This document shows, piece by piece, positions 7,610-17,235 of a DNA stretch of 64,000 bases. Positions within the stretch are counted from its first letter, which is position 1, and each line of letters starts with the position of its first letter. Source of the stretch: Fuscovulum ytuae (GTDB taxonomy: Bacteria; Pseudomonadota; Alphaproteobacteria; Rhodobacterales; Rhodobacteraceae); contig NZ_CP124535.1 of the NCBI RefSeq assembly GCF_029953595.1, positions 3,145,001-3,209,000 of the forward strand, read 5' to 3'. The notes under the pieces were generated by a model. That model searched no databases. It worked only from the letters and a program-made list of their open reading frames with translations, and was not told the DNA's origin. Both the position numbers and the translations under genes were made by a program.

Positions 7610-9868
7610 TCAGCGGCGCTTGCGGATGACCTTGCGCTTCAGCTTGGTGTCGCGGGCGGCGGCGGCACCGGGTTTGCGGGGTGAGAAGCGCCCCTTTTTC
7701 CCAGTGCGCGGGCTGCGCGGCAAGGGGGCACCGTCGAGTGAGATCAGTTCCAGCGTCAGGCCGCCGGTAACGGGGATTGCCTCGGCCAGACGCACGGTGA
7801 CCTTTTGCCCGATGCCAAGGGTGAGGCCCGTATCGGCGCCCATCAGGGTTTGGGTTCCATCGTCGTAGTGGAAGAACTCGCGCCCCACGTCGCGGATCGG
7901 GATCAACCCGTCGGCCCCGGTTTCGTCGAGTTTCACGAACAGGCCAAAGCGTTGTACGCCCGAGATGCGGCCCGTGAATTCGCTGCCCACGCGATCTGAC
8001 AGATAGGCGGCGAGGTAGCGGTCGTTGGTGTCGCGTTCCGCCGTCATCGACCGGCGTTCGGCATCGGAGATGAGCTTGGCGGTTTCGTCCAGCGCCTCGA
8101 TATCCTGCGGGGATAGCCCGTCGCGGCCCCAGTCATGCCCTGTGATCAGGGCGCGGTGGACGATCAGATCGGCATAGCGGCGGATGGGCGAGGTGAAATG
8201 GGCGTAAGACCGCAGGGACAGGCCGAAATGCCCGAAATTCTGCGGGTGGTAATAGGCCTGCGTCATGGAGCGGAGGGTGGTGATGTTCATCAACTCGTCA
8301 AATTCGGTGCCCTGCGCTTGAGCCAGAAGGCGGTTGAGATGGGCGGTTTTGAGAACCTGCCCCTTGGCAAGGGTGAAACCTGACGCCTCGGCCACTTCGC
8401 GCAGCGCGTCGAGCTTTTCGGGGCTGGGTTCTTCATGGACGCGGAACAGGAGGGGGCGTTTCAGGCGGGTCAATTCTTCGGCGGCGGCCACATTGGCGAG
8501 GATCATGAATTCCTCGATCAGGCGGTGGGCGTCGAAGCGTTCGCGGAAGGCCACGGAGAGCACCTTGCCTTCGTCCGACAGCACGATCTTGCGTTCGGGC
8601 AGGTCGAGGTCGAGCGGTTGGCGCAGGTGGCGGGCCTTGGTGGCGGCTTGGTAGGCCGCGTAAAGGGGGGTGATGACCCGGTCCATAAGGGCTGCGGTGC
8701 GGGGCGTGGGGTGGCCGTCCTGCGCTTGCTGCACCTCTTCGTAAGTAAGAGAGGCGGCCGAGCGCATCATGCCGCGGACAAATCGGTGGCTGATCTTGGT
8801 GCCTTCGGCATCCAGTTTCAGGCGGACGGCGAGGCAGGGCCTGTCCACGCCTTCATGCAGCGAACAGAGGTCGCCCGACAGGATATCGGGCAGCATGGGA
8901 ACGACGCGGTCAGGGAAATAGGTGGAATTGCCGCGCTTGCGCGCCTCGCGGTCAAGAGCGCTGCCGGGGCGGACGTAATGGGCGACATCGGCGATGGCCA
9001 CCCAGACGATATGGCCGCCGGGGTTGTGGGCATCGTGGTCGGCCTCGGCGAAGACCGCATCGTCATGGTCGCGGGCATCGGAGGGGTCGATGGTGACAAG
9101 CGGCAGGTCGCGCAGGTCTTCGCGGGCGTCCATGGGAGCGGGATTGGCGGCTTCGGCCTCTTGGATGACCGGGTCGGGGAAGCGGTCGGGGATGCCATGC
9201 TGATGGATCGCGATGAGGGAGACAGCTTTCGGCCCCATCGGATCGCCAAGGCGCTGAACGATCCGGGCGCGGGGCAGGCCCATTCGCTTGGGGCCATGCT
9301 GTTCGGCCTCGACCAATTCGCCGTCGCGGGCCTCTAGGCTGTCGTCGCGGCTGACGAGCCAATCCTTGTCGGCCCCTTTGTCGATGGGGATGATGCGGCC
9401 GCCTTCGGCGGATTTTCGGAAGATGCCGAGGATCTTGATCGGGTTTGATCCAAGGCGGCGGATGAGGCGGGCTTCATACTGGTAGTCGTCGAGATCGACC
9501 TTGGACAGGCGCGCAAGGACGCGGTCGCCCGCGCCGAGGGCGGGGTCGCCCTTTTTCGGGATGAAGAGGATGCGAGGGGCATCTTCCGCAGCACCCTGCC
9601 ATTCCATGGGGCGCAGGAAGATATCCCCTTGATCATCGGGCGGCAGGGCGGTCAGCAGGGTGACGGGTGGGAGGGTGTCGGGGTCGCGATAGGTGCGGGC
9701 CTTTTTGGTGACAGACCCGTCGGCCTCTAGCTCCTTCAGGATGCGCTTGAGGTCGATGCGCGCGGCGCCCTTGATCCCGAAGGCCTTGGCAATGTCACGC
9801 TTGGCCGAAAGGCCGGGGTTTTCAGCGATCCATTGAAGGATCTGGGCTTTGGTCGGGATATCCTGCAT
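7610..9868 (-). CDS. rnr: Ribonuclease R
   Basis: A 752-residue 3'-5' exoribonuclease of the RNase II/R family, which degrades structured RNA and takes part in RNA quality control. It has an N-terminal winged helix (about 1-65), cold-shock OB folds (about 70-230), and an RNB domain with the catalytic acidic cluster TIDPSDARDHDDAV (about 256-269). The downstream RNB motifs NSTYFPDRVVPMLP and HFTSPIRRYADLIVHR follow, then an S1 domain (about 625-710). The tail is strongly basic (TKLKRKVIRKRR), typical of RNase R and not of RNase II. A 100-bp gap separates it from the MltB-type gene. Start ATG 9868 lacks a clear ribosome site but agrees with the family N terminus. Confidence 0.95.
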   Translation of the reverse strand: MQDIPTKAQILQWIAENPGLSAKRDIAKAFGIKGAARIDLKRILKELEADGSVTKKARTYRDPDTLPPVTLLTALPPDDQGDIFLRPMEWQGAAEDAPRILFIPKKGDPALGAGDRVLARLSKVDLDDYQYEARLIRRLGSNPIKILGIFRKSAEGGRIIPIDKGADKDWLVSRDDSLEARDGELVEAEQHGPKRMGLPRARIVQRLGDPMGPKAVSLIAIHQHGIPDRFPDPVIQEAEAANPAPMDAREDLRDLPLVTIDPSDARDHDDAVFAEADHDAHNPGGHIVWVAIADVAHYVRPGSALDREARKRGNSTYFPDRVVPMLPDILSGDLCSLHEGVDRPCLAVRLKLDAEGTKISHRFVRGMMRSAASLTYEEVQQAQDGHPTPRTAALMDRVITPLYAAYQAATKARHLRQPLDLDLPERKIVLSDEGKVLSVAFRERFDAHRLIEEFMILANVAAAEELTRLKRPLLFRVHEEPSPEKLDALREVAEASGFTLAKGQVLKTAHLNRLLAQAQGTEFDELMNITTLRSMTQAYYHPQNFGHFGLSLRSYAHFTSPIRRYADLIVHRALITGHDWGRDGLSPQDIEALDETAKLISDAERRSMTAERDTNDRYLAAYLSDRVGSEFTGRISGVQRFGLFVKLDETGADGLIPIRDVGREFFHYDDGTQTLMGADTGLTLGIGQKVTVRLAEAIPVTGGLTLELISLDGAPLPRSPRTGKKGRFSPRKPGAAAARDTKLKRKVIRKRR

Positions 9869-10484
9869 GGCGATGGCCTAGCACGGGGCGGGGGAAAGGC
9901 CAATCGGTTTGGGGGGAACGCTGCCGTCGAAGGGGACAGGTCATCCGGCCCGATGGCTTGGCCATCGCATGTCCGGCGAAGTGGATCGTCCAAGAGAAGA
10001 TCATCGGGGCGTTTCTTACCCTTGGGGATATTCCCGGACAGACGGCGAACAGATTGCCGAGCGTTACCTTTAATGGCGCGTCCCTTCTGTGTTTTCTGTC
10101 GACAAACATCCTTGGAGACGCGATCAGTCCAAATCTGCGCAAGGAAGGACCACAGGGAATGGAGAAGTTTCACAAGCTTCTTCGCCCCTCCGGCGCGTTT
10201 TTCTGGGAGCGAACTGCAAGCGGATTGCACCGAGATGTGCAGGCCTAAGCAGCCGAACTGTGGCGGTCTATCGAGGGTGGCGGCGCGGTCGGTGTGATCC
10301 TGCCTCCGGCTTTGATGACGCCTGCCGACGTTCTTGAATTGTGTCGTCGACACGCGCGCCCAGAAAAGACGGCAGAACCCGCGCTGGAGCAGATTGGCTG
10401 ATCGTCGGCTTTTGAGGCCGGTTTGCAATGACTGCGCGTTGCAAGGCAGTTTCCGCAAGCAAGAATGGCGGCTAAGGTCCCGCC
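9869..10484. other. Gene-poor 616-bp stretch between rnr and the LysR gene
   Basis: No reading frame here resembles a known family, none has a good ribosome site, and the open frames on both strands have low-complexity or basic translations typical of chance. The part from about 10020 to 10250 is visibly richer in A/T than its surroundings. It marks the junction between conserved housekeeping genes and the catabolic island. The last 60 bp carry the TTGCAA repeats listed separately. It may hold the remnant of a deleted gene or an unannotated RNA. Confidence 0.5.
10423..10444. promoter_or_regulatory. Candidate LysR operator: two TTGCAA repeats
   Basis: TTGCAA occurs at 10423-10428 and again at 10439-10444, 16 bp apart, ending 40 bp before the LysR start codon. 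Each hexamer is itself palindromic. A further TTGCAA lies at 17386-17391, in the leader just before the flavoprotein gene. Autoregulation from such a position is normal for LysR proteins, but the assignment is inference. Confidence 0.3.
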
Positions 10485-11474
10485 ATGTCCGACGATGCGA
10501 ACCGTATACAGTCCGAACTGACCCTGCGCGGTTTGCGGGTCTTTGTGGCGTTGGAGGAGACCGGTTCCATCGCGGGGGCCGCGCAGCGGCTTGGCGGGTC
10601 CTCGTCGGGCGTCAGCCAGCATATCACCGCGCTGGAAGCCGCCATCGGCGCGAAACTTTTCGATCGCCGCGCCAAGCCGGTCACATTGACACCCGCGGGT
10701 CAGGTCCTTCGCGCCCATGCCCACCGTATTCTGAACGTCGTGTCCGAAGCGCAAGCCGAACTGGCAGAAATTAGCATGACCAGCCTGCCGCAACTGAACC
10801 TTGCGATCATCGACGACCTTGATGCGTCATTGACGCCGGTGCTGGTGTCTGCCTTGCAGGCGCGGTTTCGCAAATGCTTTGTCCATGCCTTTTCTGGCAG
10901 GTCGGACCAGATCATCGAGCGTCTGAACGCGCGTGAGGCGGATATTGGCGTGACCGCCCTTCTGCCTGCCGATACGACGACGTTCCAATCCGCGCAGATA
11001 CTTCGTGAGGCCTTCATCCTTGTCACGGCGAAAGGCGCGATAGGGCCCGGTTCCGACCCGCGCGAGGCGCTGACCCGGCTGCCCTTCGTCCAGTATTCCG
11101 AGACGATGCCCCTTGGCCAGAAGGTCGCGCAGCACCTCAAACGGGTGAAGCTGAACGTCCCGCGCCGCTTTGCCTTTGAGGCGACGCGATCAGTTCTGGC
11201 AATGGTGGTGCAGACCGGTGGCTGGACGCTGACAACGCCCTTGAACCTTTTGGATGCAGAGCGATTCATCCCGATGCTGGACATCCTTCCTTTGCCCTTT
11301 GCAGGAGAGACGCGGCACGTCCACCTTGTTGCCCGGGCGGAGGAGTTGGGTCACTTGCCCGAAGCGCTGGCCCGCGATTGCCGCCGCATCCTGCGCGACG
11401 TTTTGATCCCCCGCTTTGTCGCCATTGCTCCGGGTTTCGAAACGGCGATTGAGGTGGCGGAGGATGAAGCCTAG
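10485..11474 (+). CDS. LysR-family transcriptional regulator
   Basis: A 329-residue regulator. The N-terminal winged helix-turn-helix spans about 10-70 (LRVFVALEETGSIAGAAQRL, then SQHITALEAAIGAKLFDRR and LTPAGQ). The rest is a periplasmic-binding-protein-like effector domain (about 95-310). It ends convergently with the racemase-like gene, sharing a 4-bp CTAG that holds both stop codons. Its position at the edge of the catabolic operon makes it the likely inducer-responsive activator of the operon and of the divergent importer genes. The inducer would be the substrate or an intermediate; this is inference from position. Confidence 0.88.
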   Translation: MSDDANRIQSELTLRGLRVFVALEETGSIAGAAQRLGGSSSGVSQHITALEAAIGAKLFDRRAKPVTLTPAGQVLRAHAHRILNVVSEAQAELAEISMTSLPQLNLAIIDDLDASLTPVLVSALQARFRKCFVHAFSGRSDQIIERLNAREADIGVTALLPADTTTFQSAQILREAFILVTAKGAIGPGSDPREALTRLPFVQYSETMPLGQKVAQHLKRVKLNVPRRFAFEATRSVLAMVVQTGGWTLTTPLNLLDAERFIPMLDILPLPFAGETRHVHLVARAEELGHLPEALARDCRRILRDVLIPRFVAIAPGFETAIEVAEDEA

Positions 11475-12124
11475 CTGAGCGCGAAATCTCGGATTGCCCC
11501 GACCAGACAATCCAGACTGTCCGTGAAGGGCACGGTCAGCGACCCGGTCAGGAGCGACAGTTCGGTGCAGGCGATAAGAACATGTCCCTCGGCCGCCTTG
11601 GCCAGCGCGGACATTTCTGCATGCGCCTCTGGCCCGGTATCGCCCGTCTTGACGCGACGGATCAGCGACAGGACCGGGCCCTCATCTTTGGGCCAGACCG
11701 GCGTGATGCCGGCCTGTGCAAAATGCGCGTCAAAGGCCCCTGTCAGGCGAATGGCGGGCGAGGCGAGCATAGAAACCCGCCCCTTCGGCAAGGCGGCCAC
11801 CGTCGCCAGCCGCATGTCGAGGAAGGGCAAAGATGTGGCTGCCATGATCTGTGGTGCATAGGCGTGGGCGGTGTTGCAGGGCATGGCCAGCGCCTGTGCC
11901 CCTGCGGCCGCCAGATCGCGCGCCATCTGTGCCAGCACCGGGCTTGGATCTTCGCCCGTTCCTTCGATCAGCCGGCGGATACGGCTGGGGACGGCGGGAT
12001 TTTGGTGGACGATCAGAGGAATATGATCGGCATCGTCCTGTGCATCGACTGCGGCCAAGAGGCGCTGCATCAGAAGCACTGTCGCCTCTGGTCCCATGCC
12101 GCCAAGGATGCCGACCGTCTTCAT
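11471..12124 (-). CDS. Aspartate/glutamate racemase family protein
   Basis: A 217-residue cofactor-independent two-cysteine racemase-fold protein. The catalytic pair is visible: Cys83 in [10 protein letters not shown] and Cys186 in IACTELS, with [11 protein letters not shown] at the N terminus. Family members invert the alpha carbon of acidic amino acids (Asp, Glu, hydantoins). It is the last gene of the minus-strand operon; its ATG overlaps the stop of the lyase gene as ATGA. I start at 12124 because earlier codons lie inside the lyase gene. With a CuyA-like lyase next to it, conversion of a D-amino acid to the L form before lyase attack is plausible, but substrate is not shown by sequence. 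Confidence 0.85.
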   Translation of the reverse strand: MKTVGILGGMGPEATVLLMQRLLAAVDAQDDADHIPLIVHQNPAVPSRIRRLIEGTGEDPSPVLAQMARDLAAAGAQALAMPCNTAHAYAPQIMAATSLPFLDMRLATVAALPKGRVSMLASPAIRLTGAFDAHFAQAGITPVWPKDEGPVLSLIRRVKTGDTGPEAHAEMSALAKAAEGHVLIACTELSLLTGSLTVPFTDSLDCLVGAIRDFALS

Positions 12125-13119
12125 GCGTGGGGCAAGACGTGAGTATAGCCGGTCAGACCGATGGCGCCGCCTGTGTGCAGGAAGACGATCCGCTGGCCTT
12201 TGGTGAAATGCCCCTTGCGGCACAGGTCGATCAGACCCGCCGCGCCCTTGCCGGAATAGACCGGATCAAGAAGGATGGCCTCCTGTTTGGCGAAGATGTC
12301 GATAGCCTCAAGCGTGCTGTCTGCCGGAATGCCGTAGCCCTTGCCGATGTAGTCGCAGTTTGCCACGACATCCTCGCGCGCCACGACACTTTGGAGTCCG
12401 ATCTTTTCTTCGGTCGCTTGCGCCAGACGGAAGACGTTGCCCTCTTGAACCTCTTTTGGCGCGCGTACGCCGATGCCGAGCAGGGGAAGCTGCGCGTTCA
12501 GCGCCTTTAGCCCGACGATCAGCCCGGCATGCGTGCCCGCCGATCCGGTGGCCGTCACCATGTGATCGAAGGTCAGCCCGCGCTCCACCATCTGCCCCAG
12601 CAATTCCAGTGCGCAGTTGACATAGCCCAGCGCCCCTGTTGCGTTCGACCCGCCTCCGACGATGGCATAGGGCTTGCGCCCTTCGGCCTTCATCCGCGTG
12701 GCCACGGCGAACATCTCGGCGTTCATGTCCAGACCTGGGCCCCGGTGTTCGATCGTTGCCCCATGAAGCACATCCAAAAGGACATTGCCGTTCAGGCGGT
12801 AGTTCGGCTCGTTATAGCCTGTGCGGTCTTCCAGCAGGATATGGCAATCCATCCCCAGCTTCGCCGCCGCCGCCGCCGTCTGCCGGGCGTGGTTCGATTG
12901 GGTGGCCCCTTGCGTCAGAACGATGTCGGCGCCCTGCGCCACGGCCTCGGCCATCAAGAACTCCAGCTTGCGAGTCTTGTTGCCGCCTGTCGACAGCCCG
13001 GTACAATCGTCGCGCTTGATCCAGATTTCTGGACCCAGCAGGGCCGAGAGGCGGGGCAAGTGCTCTAGGGGTGTGGGTAGGTGGCCAAGTCGGATACGGG
13101 GGAAGCGTGAAAGCTGCAT
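12121..13119 (-). CDS. cuyA: PLP-dependent lyase, CuyA-like (L-cysteate sulfo-lyase / D-cysteine desulfhydrase family)
   Basis: A 332-residue fold-type II PLP enzyme. The PLP lysine is Lys48 in [14 protein letters not shown] and the substrate-carboxylate motif is [12 protein letters not shown] (72-83). The overall sequence, with [17 protein letters not shown] and [16 protein letters not shown], is much closer to my memory of roseobacter CuyA than to E. coli DcyD. CuyA splits L-cysteate into pyruvate, ammonium and sulfite; DcyD splits D-cysteine. ATG 13119 has GAGG 7 nt upstream. It sits between the HpsN-like and racemase genes. Function as a sulfo-lyase needs assay, since ACC-deaminase and desulfhydrase relatives share these motifs. 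Confidence 0.75.
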   Translation of the reverse strand: MQLSRFPRIRLGHLPTPLEHLPRLSALLGPEIWIKRDDCTGLSTGGNKTRKLEFLMAEAVAQGADIVLTQGATQSNHARQTAAAAAKLGMDCHILLEDRTGYNEPNYRLNGNVLLDVLHGATIEHRGPGLDMNAEMFAVATRMKAEGRKPYAIVGGGSNATGALGYVNCALELLGQMVERGLTFDHMVTATGSAGTHAGLIVGLKALNAQLPLLGIGVRAPKEVQEGNVFRLAQATEEKIGLQSVVAREDVVANCDYIGKGYGIPADSTLEAIDIFAKQEAILLDPVYSGKGAAGLIDLCRKGHFTKGQRIVFLHTGGAIGLTGYTHVLPHA

Positions 13120-13158
13120 CTGGTGTCCTCTGGACATGTTCTGTCCGCAGTTATCCCA

Positions 13159-13186
13159 CGGGGGTCCGGGGGTGTGAAACCCCCGG
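13159..13186. repeat. GGTCC-flanked G/C hairpin, copy 2
   Basis: CGGGGGT followed by the stem CCGGGGG ... CCCCCGG with loop TGTGAAA. It lies in the 97-bp gap between the HpsN-like and CuyA-like genes, inside the operon. No T-run follows. It could limit read-through or protect the mRNA 3' end, giving different levels of the flanking genes. Confidence 0.6.
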
Positions 13187-13216
13187 CGATATGCCAAGGG
13201 CCAAAAGTGCCGGGAA

Positions 13217-14500
13217 TTAGCGCAGAAATTTCTCCAGTCTGATATCGGCGGTGCGGGCGTGGCCCTCCATGCCCTCAAAGCGGCTGATGCTGGCGGTGAC
13301 GGCTGCCAGTTGCGGCAGCGCCTCGGGCGTCACTTTTTGCCAAGTCACTGTTTTCAGGAACTTGTGGACGGACAGACCGCCCGTGTAACGCGCGGCGCCA
13401 GAGGTGGGCAGGACGTGGTTTGTCCCCGCCGCCTTGTCACCGAAGGCCACGGTGCTTTCTGCGCCGAGGAAGAGGCTGCCATAGGCGGAAAGCCGTGCCT
13501 TCCACCAGTCAAGTTTTGCCGCCTGCACATGCAGATGTTCCGGCGCGATGCTGTCGGCGGTCGCGGCCATTGCTTCAGGCCCATCGCAGAGGATGATCTC
13601 GCCAAGATTGGTCCATGCCGCCTCGGCCGCAGCCCGGTTGGGTTGGGGGAGTTCGGCGGCGAAAAGGGGCGCAAGGCGCGCCACTTCCGTGGCAAGTTCT
13701 GGGCTGTCCGTTACCAGCCAGACCGGCGAATTCGCCCCATGCTCGGCCTGCCCGATAAGATCCCATGCGACGATCACAGGGTCTGCGGAGGAATCCGCGA
13801 TGACCATGCTGTCGGTCGGGCCTGCCACCATGTCGATGCCGACCCGGCCATAAAGAAGACGCTTTGCCTCTGCGACATATTGGTTGCCGGGGCCGACGAG
13901 GATGTCCGCCGGGGGCAGGCCGAACAGGCCAAAGGCCAGCGCCGCCACCCCTTGAATGCCGCCCAGAGCAAGAACGCGGTCTGCGCCGCAATGGCGCAAT
14001 GTGTAGAGGATCGCGTCTGGCACCCCGGCCGGGGCATCGGCGCGCGGAGGTGAGACGGCCGCGATGTGGCGGACCCCCGCAATCTTGGCCGTCGTCACCG
14101 TCATCATGGCGCTTGCGATATGGCTGTAGCGCCCACCCGGCACATAACACCCGGCCGCATTGACCGGGATCAGGCGCTGCCCCGCCGTCAGACCGGGGCG
14201 GAGTTCGATCTCGGTTTCCTTGATGCTGGCACGCTGGGCCGCTGCAAAGCGGGCGATGTTTTCATGGGCATAGGCGATGTCGTCCTTAAGTCTTTGGGGA
14301 ACCCGCGCGCAGGCGGCTTCCATCGCCTCCTCGGACACCACGATGTCACCTTGCCAACGGTCAAGCTCGGCCGACAGGCGTTGCGCCATTGCCTCGCGTC
14401 CTGTTTCCAGTTCGGCCAGAAGGGCCGCGACTGTACCAGACAGGTTTTCCGCATCGGCTGGGGCATTGGCTGCACCACGCTTGAGATAGGTCGGGGTCAT
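13217..14500 (-). CDS. Histidinol-dehydrogenase-family alcohol dehydrogenase, HpsN-like
   Basis: A 427-residue member of the HisD family, but not a histidine-biosynthesis gene by context. It begins with TPTYLKRG, as does HpsN, the sulfopropanediol 3-dehydrogenase of roseobacters. HisD-type active-site residues are all kept: Gln and His in GQAEHG, the Glu-His pair in SIAPEHLHV, Asp in [15 protein letters not shown], and His in [15 protein letters not shown]. Such enzymes make a carboxylate from a primary alcohol in two NAD-linked steps with one zinc. ATG 14500 overlaps the stop of the upstream aminotransferase gene (ATGA). A cysteinolate- or DHPS-like alcohol would be a sensible substrate. Confidence 0.78.
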   Translation of the reverse strand: MTPTYLKRGAANAPADAENLSGTVAALLAELETGREAMAQRLSAELDRWQGDIVVSEEAMEAACARVPQRLKDDIAYAHENIARFAAAQRASIKETEIELRPGLTAGQRLIPVNAAGCYVPGGRYSHIASAMMTVTTAKIAGVRHIAAVSPPRADAPAGVPDAILYTLRHCGADRVLALGGIQGVAALAFGLFGLPPADILVGPGNQYVAEAKRLLYGRVGIDMVAGPTDSMVIADSSADPVIVAWDLIGQAEHGANSPVWLVTDSPELATEVARLAPLFAAELPQPNRAAAEAAWTNLGEIILCDGPEAMAATADSIAPEHLHVQAAKLDWWKARLSAYGSLFLGAESTVAFGDKAAGTNHVLPTSGAARYTGGLSVHKFLKTVTWQKVTPEALPQLAAVTASISRFEGMEGHARTADIRLEKFLR

Positions 14501-15696
14501 GCAGCCTCCGTCGCGTGGGCTGTTTCCTCGGCGATGATCTGGGCGATCAGCGTGCAGTCGGCAGGGGTGAAGGTCAGAGGCAGGCGCATGTCGAACAGCC
14601 TTGCCAGCACGGCCGAGGTGCGCGGCAAGGGCGCTTGTGGCGCGAAGCGCCAGTGGTCGAAGCGGCTGGTAAAGCCGTGTGGGGCCGCTGCGCCGAACCA
14701 TTTCAGTTCGACCCCCCGGGCTGCACAGGCCGCGATAAAGGCGCGGCAGCGGCCCGGCGTCCAGTCAGGGCCTACAAGGAACTGGATCGATGAACCGACA
14801 AAGCCTTCCTCCTGCGGTCGTCGCGGCAGTGTCACGCCGGGGATGGTGGCAAAACCCACAGCGGCAGCTTGGTAGAGCGCGTTCCACCGCTTTATCCGGT
14901 CGGGCATGCTGGCGATCTGGTCTAGCAGGATCGCGGCGCGGACGGCATCCATACGCGCCGATCCGTTCGGCATCTGATATTTGGCGCTGTCGAAATCCGC
15001 ATCGGCGGGTCCTGCGCCATGGCGGGCATACATCATGTAGGACCCCGATAGCATCGTCGCCCGCGCCATGAACCCTGCGTCAGACGCCACCAAAAGCCCC
15101 CCTTCGCCGGAGTTCATGTGCTTGTAGGTTTGGGTCGAGAAACAGCCTGCAAGGCCGAAGGTGCCGCTTGACCGGCCCTTCCACGTTGCCCCCATCGTAT
15201 GCGCGCAATCCTCGATCAGGATCAGGTCATGGCGGGCACAGATCGCGGTTACCGCCGCCATATCGGGCAGATGCCCACGCATGTTGGACAGCAATAGTGC
15301 CTTCGCTCCTGCGCCGTAGGCCTTGCTCTCTAGATCGGCAAGATCAGGGCGCAACTGATCGGTCGTTTCGACCAGCACTGGCACAGCACCCACCAGCGCA
15401 ATCGCGCCGGGCACAGGTGCGAGCGTGAAGGCGTTGGTCAGGACGCGGTCCCCCGGCCCGATCCCGGCGGCGCGCAGAGCAATCTGCATCGCTTGCCCGC
15501 CCGAGGTGACGGCTAGGCAATAGGGTTGACCGATATAGTCGGCAAAGGCGCGTTCTAGAGCGGCCACCGATCCGGTTTCGCCCGGATCGACGTTGTATCG
15601 GTGCAGTCGCCCGCTGCGCAGCACCTCGACGGCGCGGGTGATGCCGGCCTCGGAAATCGGCTCTTGCTGGGTAAAGCTTTTGCCGAACCGTTCCAT
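14497..15696 (-). CDS. DegT/DnrJ/EryC1-family PLP aminotransferase
   Basis: A 399-residue fold-type I enzyme. The PLP lysine is Lys192 in FSTQTYKHMNSGEGG, and the ring-nitrogen Asp is Asp163 in LIEDCAHTMGA. The usual members act on keto-sugars, but no sugar-nucleotide or glycosyltransferase gene is nearby. In this operon it more likely transaminates or deaminates an amine or amino-alcohol intermediate. Its start codon directly follows the stop of the MttB-like gene (TGA then ATG), and its end overlaps the HpsN-like start, so the operon is translationally coupled here. Substrate unknown. Confidence 0.82.
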   Translation of the reverse strand: MERFGKSFTQQEPISEAGITRAVEVLRSGRLHRYNVDPGETGSVAALERAFADYIGQPYCLAVTSGGQAMQIALRAAGIGPGDRVLTNAFTLAPVPGAIALVGAVPVLVETTDQLRPDLADLESKAYGAGAKALLLSNMRGHLPDMAAVTAICARHDLILIEDCAHTMGATWKGRSSGTFGLAGCFSTQTYKHMNSGEGGLLVASDAGFMARATMLSGSYMMYARHGAGPADADFDSAKYQMPNGSARMDAVRAAILLDQIASMPDRIKRWNALYQAAAVGFATIPGVTLPRRPQEEGFVGSSIQFLVGPDWTPGRCRAFIAACAARGVELKWFGAAAPHGFTSRFDHWRFAPQAPLPRTSAVLARLFDMRLPLTFTPADCTLIAQIIAEETAHATEAA

Positions 15697-17235
15697 TCAG
15701 GGCTCCAGCCGGATCGGAAACTCGGCGCGCATCCGTGCCTCGGCTTCGGGCGTCAGATAGGTGGGGTGGTGCGTCTCCAGCACACGCCGCGCGGCGGCCT
15801 TGGCGCGGGTCCATGCGTCGGGGCGGCCTTTCTCGTCCCATGTCACCGGTGCGTCGCGGTCGGCGATTGTCGGGTAGAAATAATCTCGCTGCATCGCCGC
15901 GATGGTATGCGCGCCGCCAAGGAAGTGGCCGGGACCGAGGACGGCCTCGCAGATAGCGTCATAGCCGAGCGTTTCCTCATTCACCTCTACCCCGCGGAGG
16001 GTGCGATAAATGAGGGAATGCATCTCGTCGTCGAGGATGAAGGCCTCAAAGGACGCGCCGAGAAGAGACGCCATCATGCCGGAGGATTCGTAGATCAGGT
16101 TCCCCCCTGCGAGGGCCGCAGCCAGCGAGGAAATCCCCTTTTCCGCCCCATATTGTGCGTCCGGCACCTTGGCGTCGGTCATGCTGGACGCGACGCCCGA
16201 GGGCAGCCCGATCCAGTTCGAAATCTGTGCCGAAGCCGCGTTCATCACACTGATTTCGCCACCGCCCCCGACAAAGGACCCGGTGCGCAAGTCCACGACG
16301 AGCGGCCAGTTCGAAAACACCATCGGATGGCCGGGCTTGATCACGTTGACCATGATCAGGCTTGCCAGTGTCTCGGCCAAGGATTGCGCAAGGAAGCCGG
16401 CCAGCGTTGCGGGCGCCGTGGCCCCCGACTGCGCGGCGGTTATACAAGACAGGGGCAGGCCGTGTTCGATGCAGGCCAGAGTGACCATCACCGCATCCTC
16501 GCCATAGCGCATGGGAGAGATCATTGGTGAGATATGCGCCTTCAGAAACGGCGTGGCGCGGAACAGGCCCGATGCCCCGTCGCCCCCCAGCCCGATGTCC
16601 ACCATCCGCATGATCGGCGCGACATGATCGTGGATGGTGAAGGAAGTGGCGACGGGTTTTGTCGTCCCCTTCATCAGGGCAAAGACGGTGTTGACGTCCA
16701 GATCATAGATATCGGGCAAGTCCGTCGCCACGCAGCATCGGGTAAACCAGCTGACATTGGTCAAGGTGTCTTGCAACCGGGTGAAGTCGTAAAGGTCGCG
16801 AAGGGTGGAGGGGCGGTAGCCGCCGCTGTCGATATCCAATGTAAGGACGGCTGCGCCCCCGGTGCCAAGATGTACGGCGTCTCCGCCCACTTCGATCGAA
16901 CGGGCCGGATCGCGGCCGTGAAAGGTGAAGGTCTTGGCAGACAGAGCGATGACACGTTCGACCAAGTCGCGCGGAAAAAACACGCGCCCGTCACCGAAGG
17001 TTGCGCCCGCCGCCCGGAATGGCTTGACCATGATCTCCGGCACCTCGCCGACGCCGAGGTCAGAGAGCAGCCGCAATGCGGTGCCGTAGATCGCCTGCAT
17101 GTCGGCCTCGGACAGGGGGCGATACTGGCCGCCGCGCTGACCCGGTGGGCAGGGATTGACGGCTGGCGGCAGGGCCCGTTTCGCGACCCGGTCTGCCCTT
17201 CCCCCGCTCCGCCGCCCGGTCTGACCGTCGTTCAT
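15697..17235 (-). CDS. MttB-family methyltransferase without pyrrolysine (trimethylamine methyltransferase-like)
   Basis: A 512-residue TIM-barrel protein of the MttB superfamily. The frame is open throughout, so no in-frame amber encodes pyrrolysine; it belongs with the non-Pyl branch that includes glycine betaine and proline betaine demethylases. Typical stretches include GTGGAAVLTLDI, GLPSGVASSMTDAKVPD and the C-terminal LGGAHTIAAMQRDYFYP. Known non-Pyl members pass a methyl group from a quaternary amine to a corrinoid protein, but no corrinoid protein gene is in this window. It is the first gene of the minus-strand operon; GGAGAG lies 4 nt before ATG 17235. A second 512-residue MttB-like protein is encoded at 45582-47120. 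Confidence 0.82.
   Translation of the reverse strand: MNDGQTGRRSGGRADRVAKRALPPAVNPCPPGQRGGQYRPLSEADMQAIYGTALRLLSDLGVGEVPEIMVKPFRAAGATFGDGRVFFPRDLVERVIALSAKTFTFHGRDPARSIEVGGDAVHLGTGGAAVLTLDIDSGGYRPSTLRDLYDFTRLQDTLTNVSWFTRCCVATDLPDIYDLDVNTVFALMKGTTKPVATSFTIHDHVAPIMRMVDIGLGGDGASGLFRATPFLKAHISPMISPMRYGEDAVMVTLACIEHGLPLSCITAAQSGATAPATLAGFLAQSLAETLASLIMVNVIKPGHPMVFSNWPLVVDLRTGSFVGGGGEISVMNAASAQISNWIGLPSGVASSMTDAKVPDAQYGAEKGISSLAAALAGGNLIYESSGMMASLLGASFEAFILDDEMHSLIYRTLRGVEVNEETLGYDAICEAVLGPGHFLGGAHTIAAMQRDYFYPTIADRDAPVTWDEKGRPDAWTRAKAAARRVLETHHPTYLTPEAEARMRAEFPIRLEP

Noticed and set aside
13217-14500. Histidine-biosynthetic hisD
   Set aside because: No his genes nearby, HpsN-like N terminus, and catabolic operon context.
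14497-15696. Sugar aminotransferase of a polysaccharide locus
   Set aside because: No sugar-nucleotide or glycosyltransferase genes adjoin; translational coupling ties it to the catabolic operon.
15697-17235. Pyrrolysine-containing MttB
   Set aside because: The frame has no internal amber codon, in either MttB-like gene.
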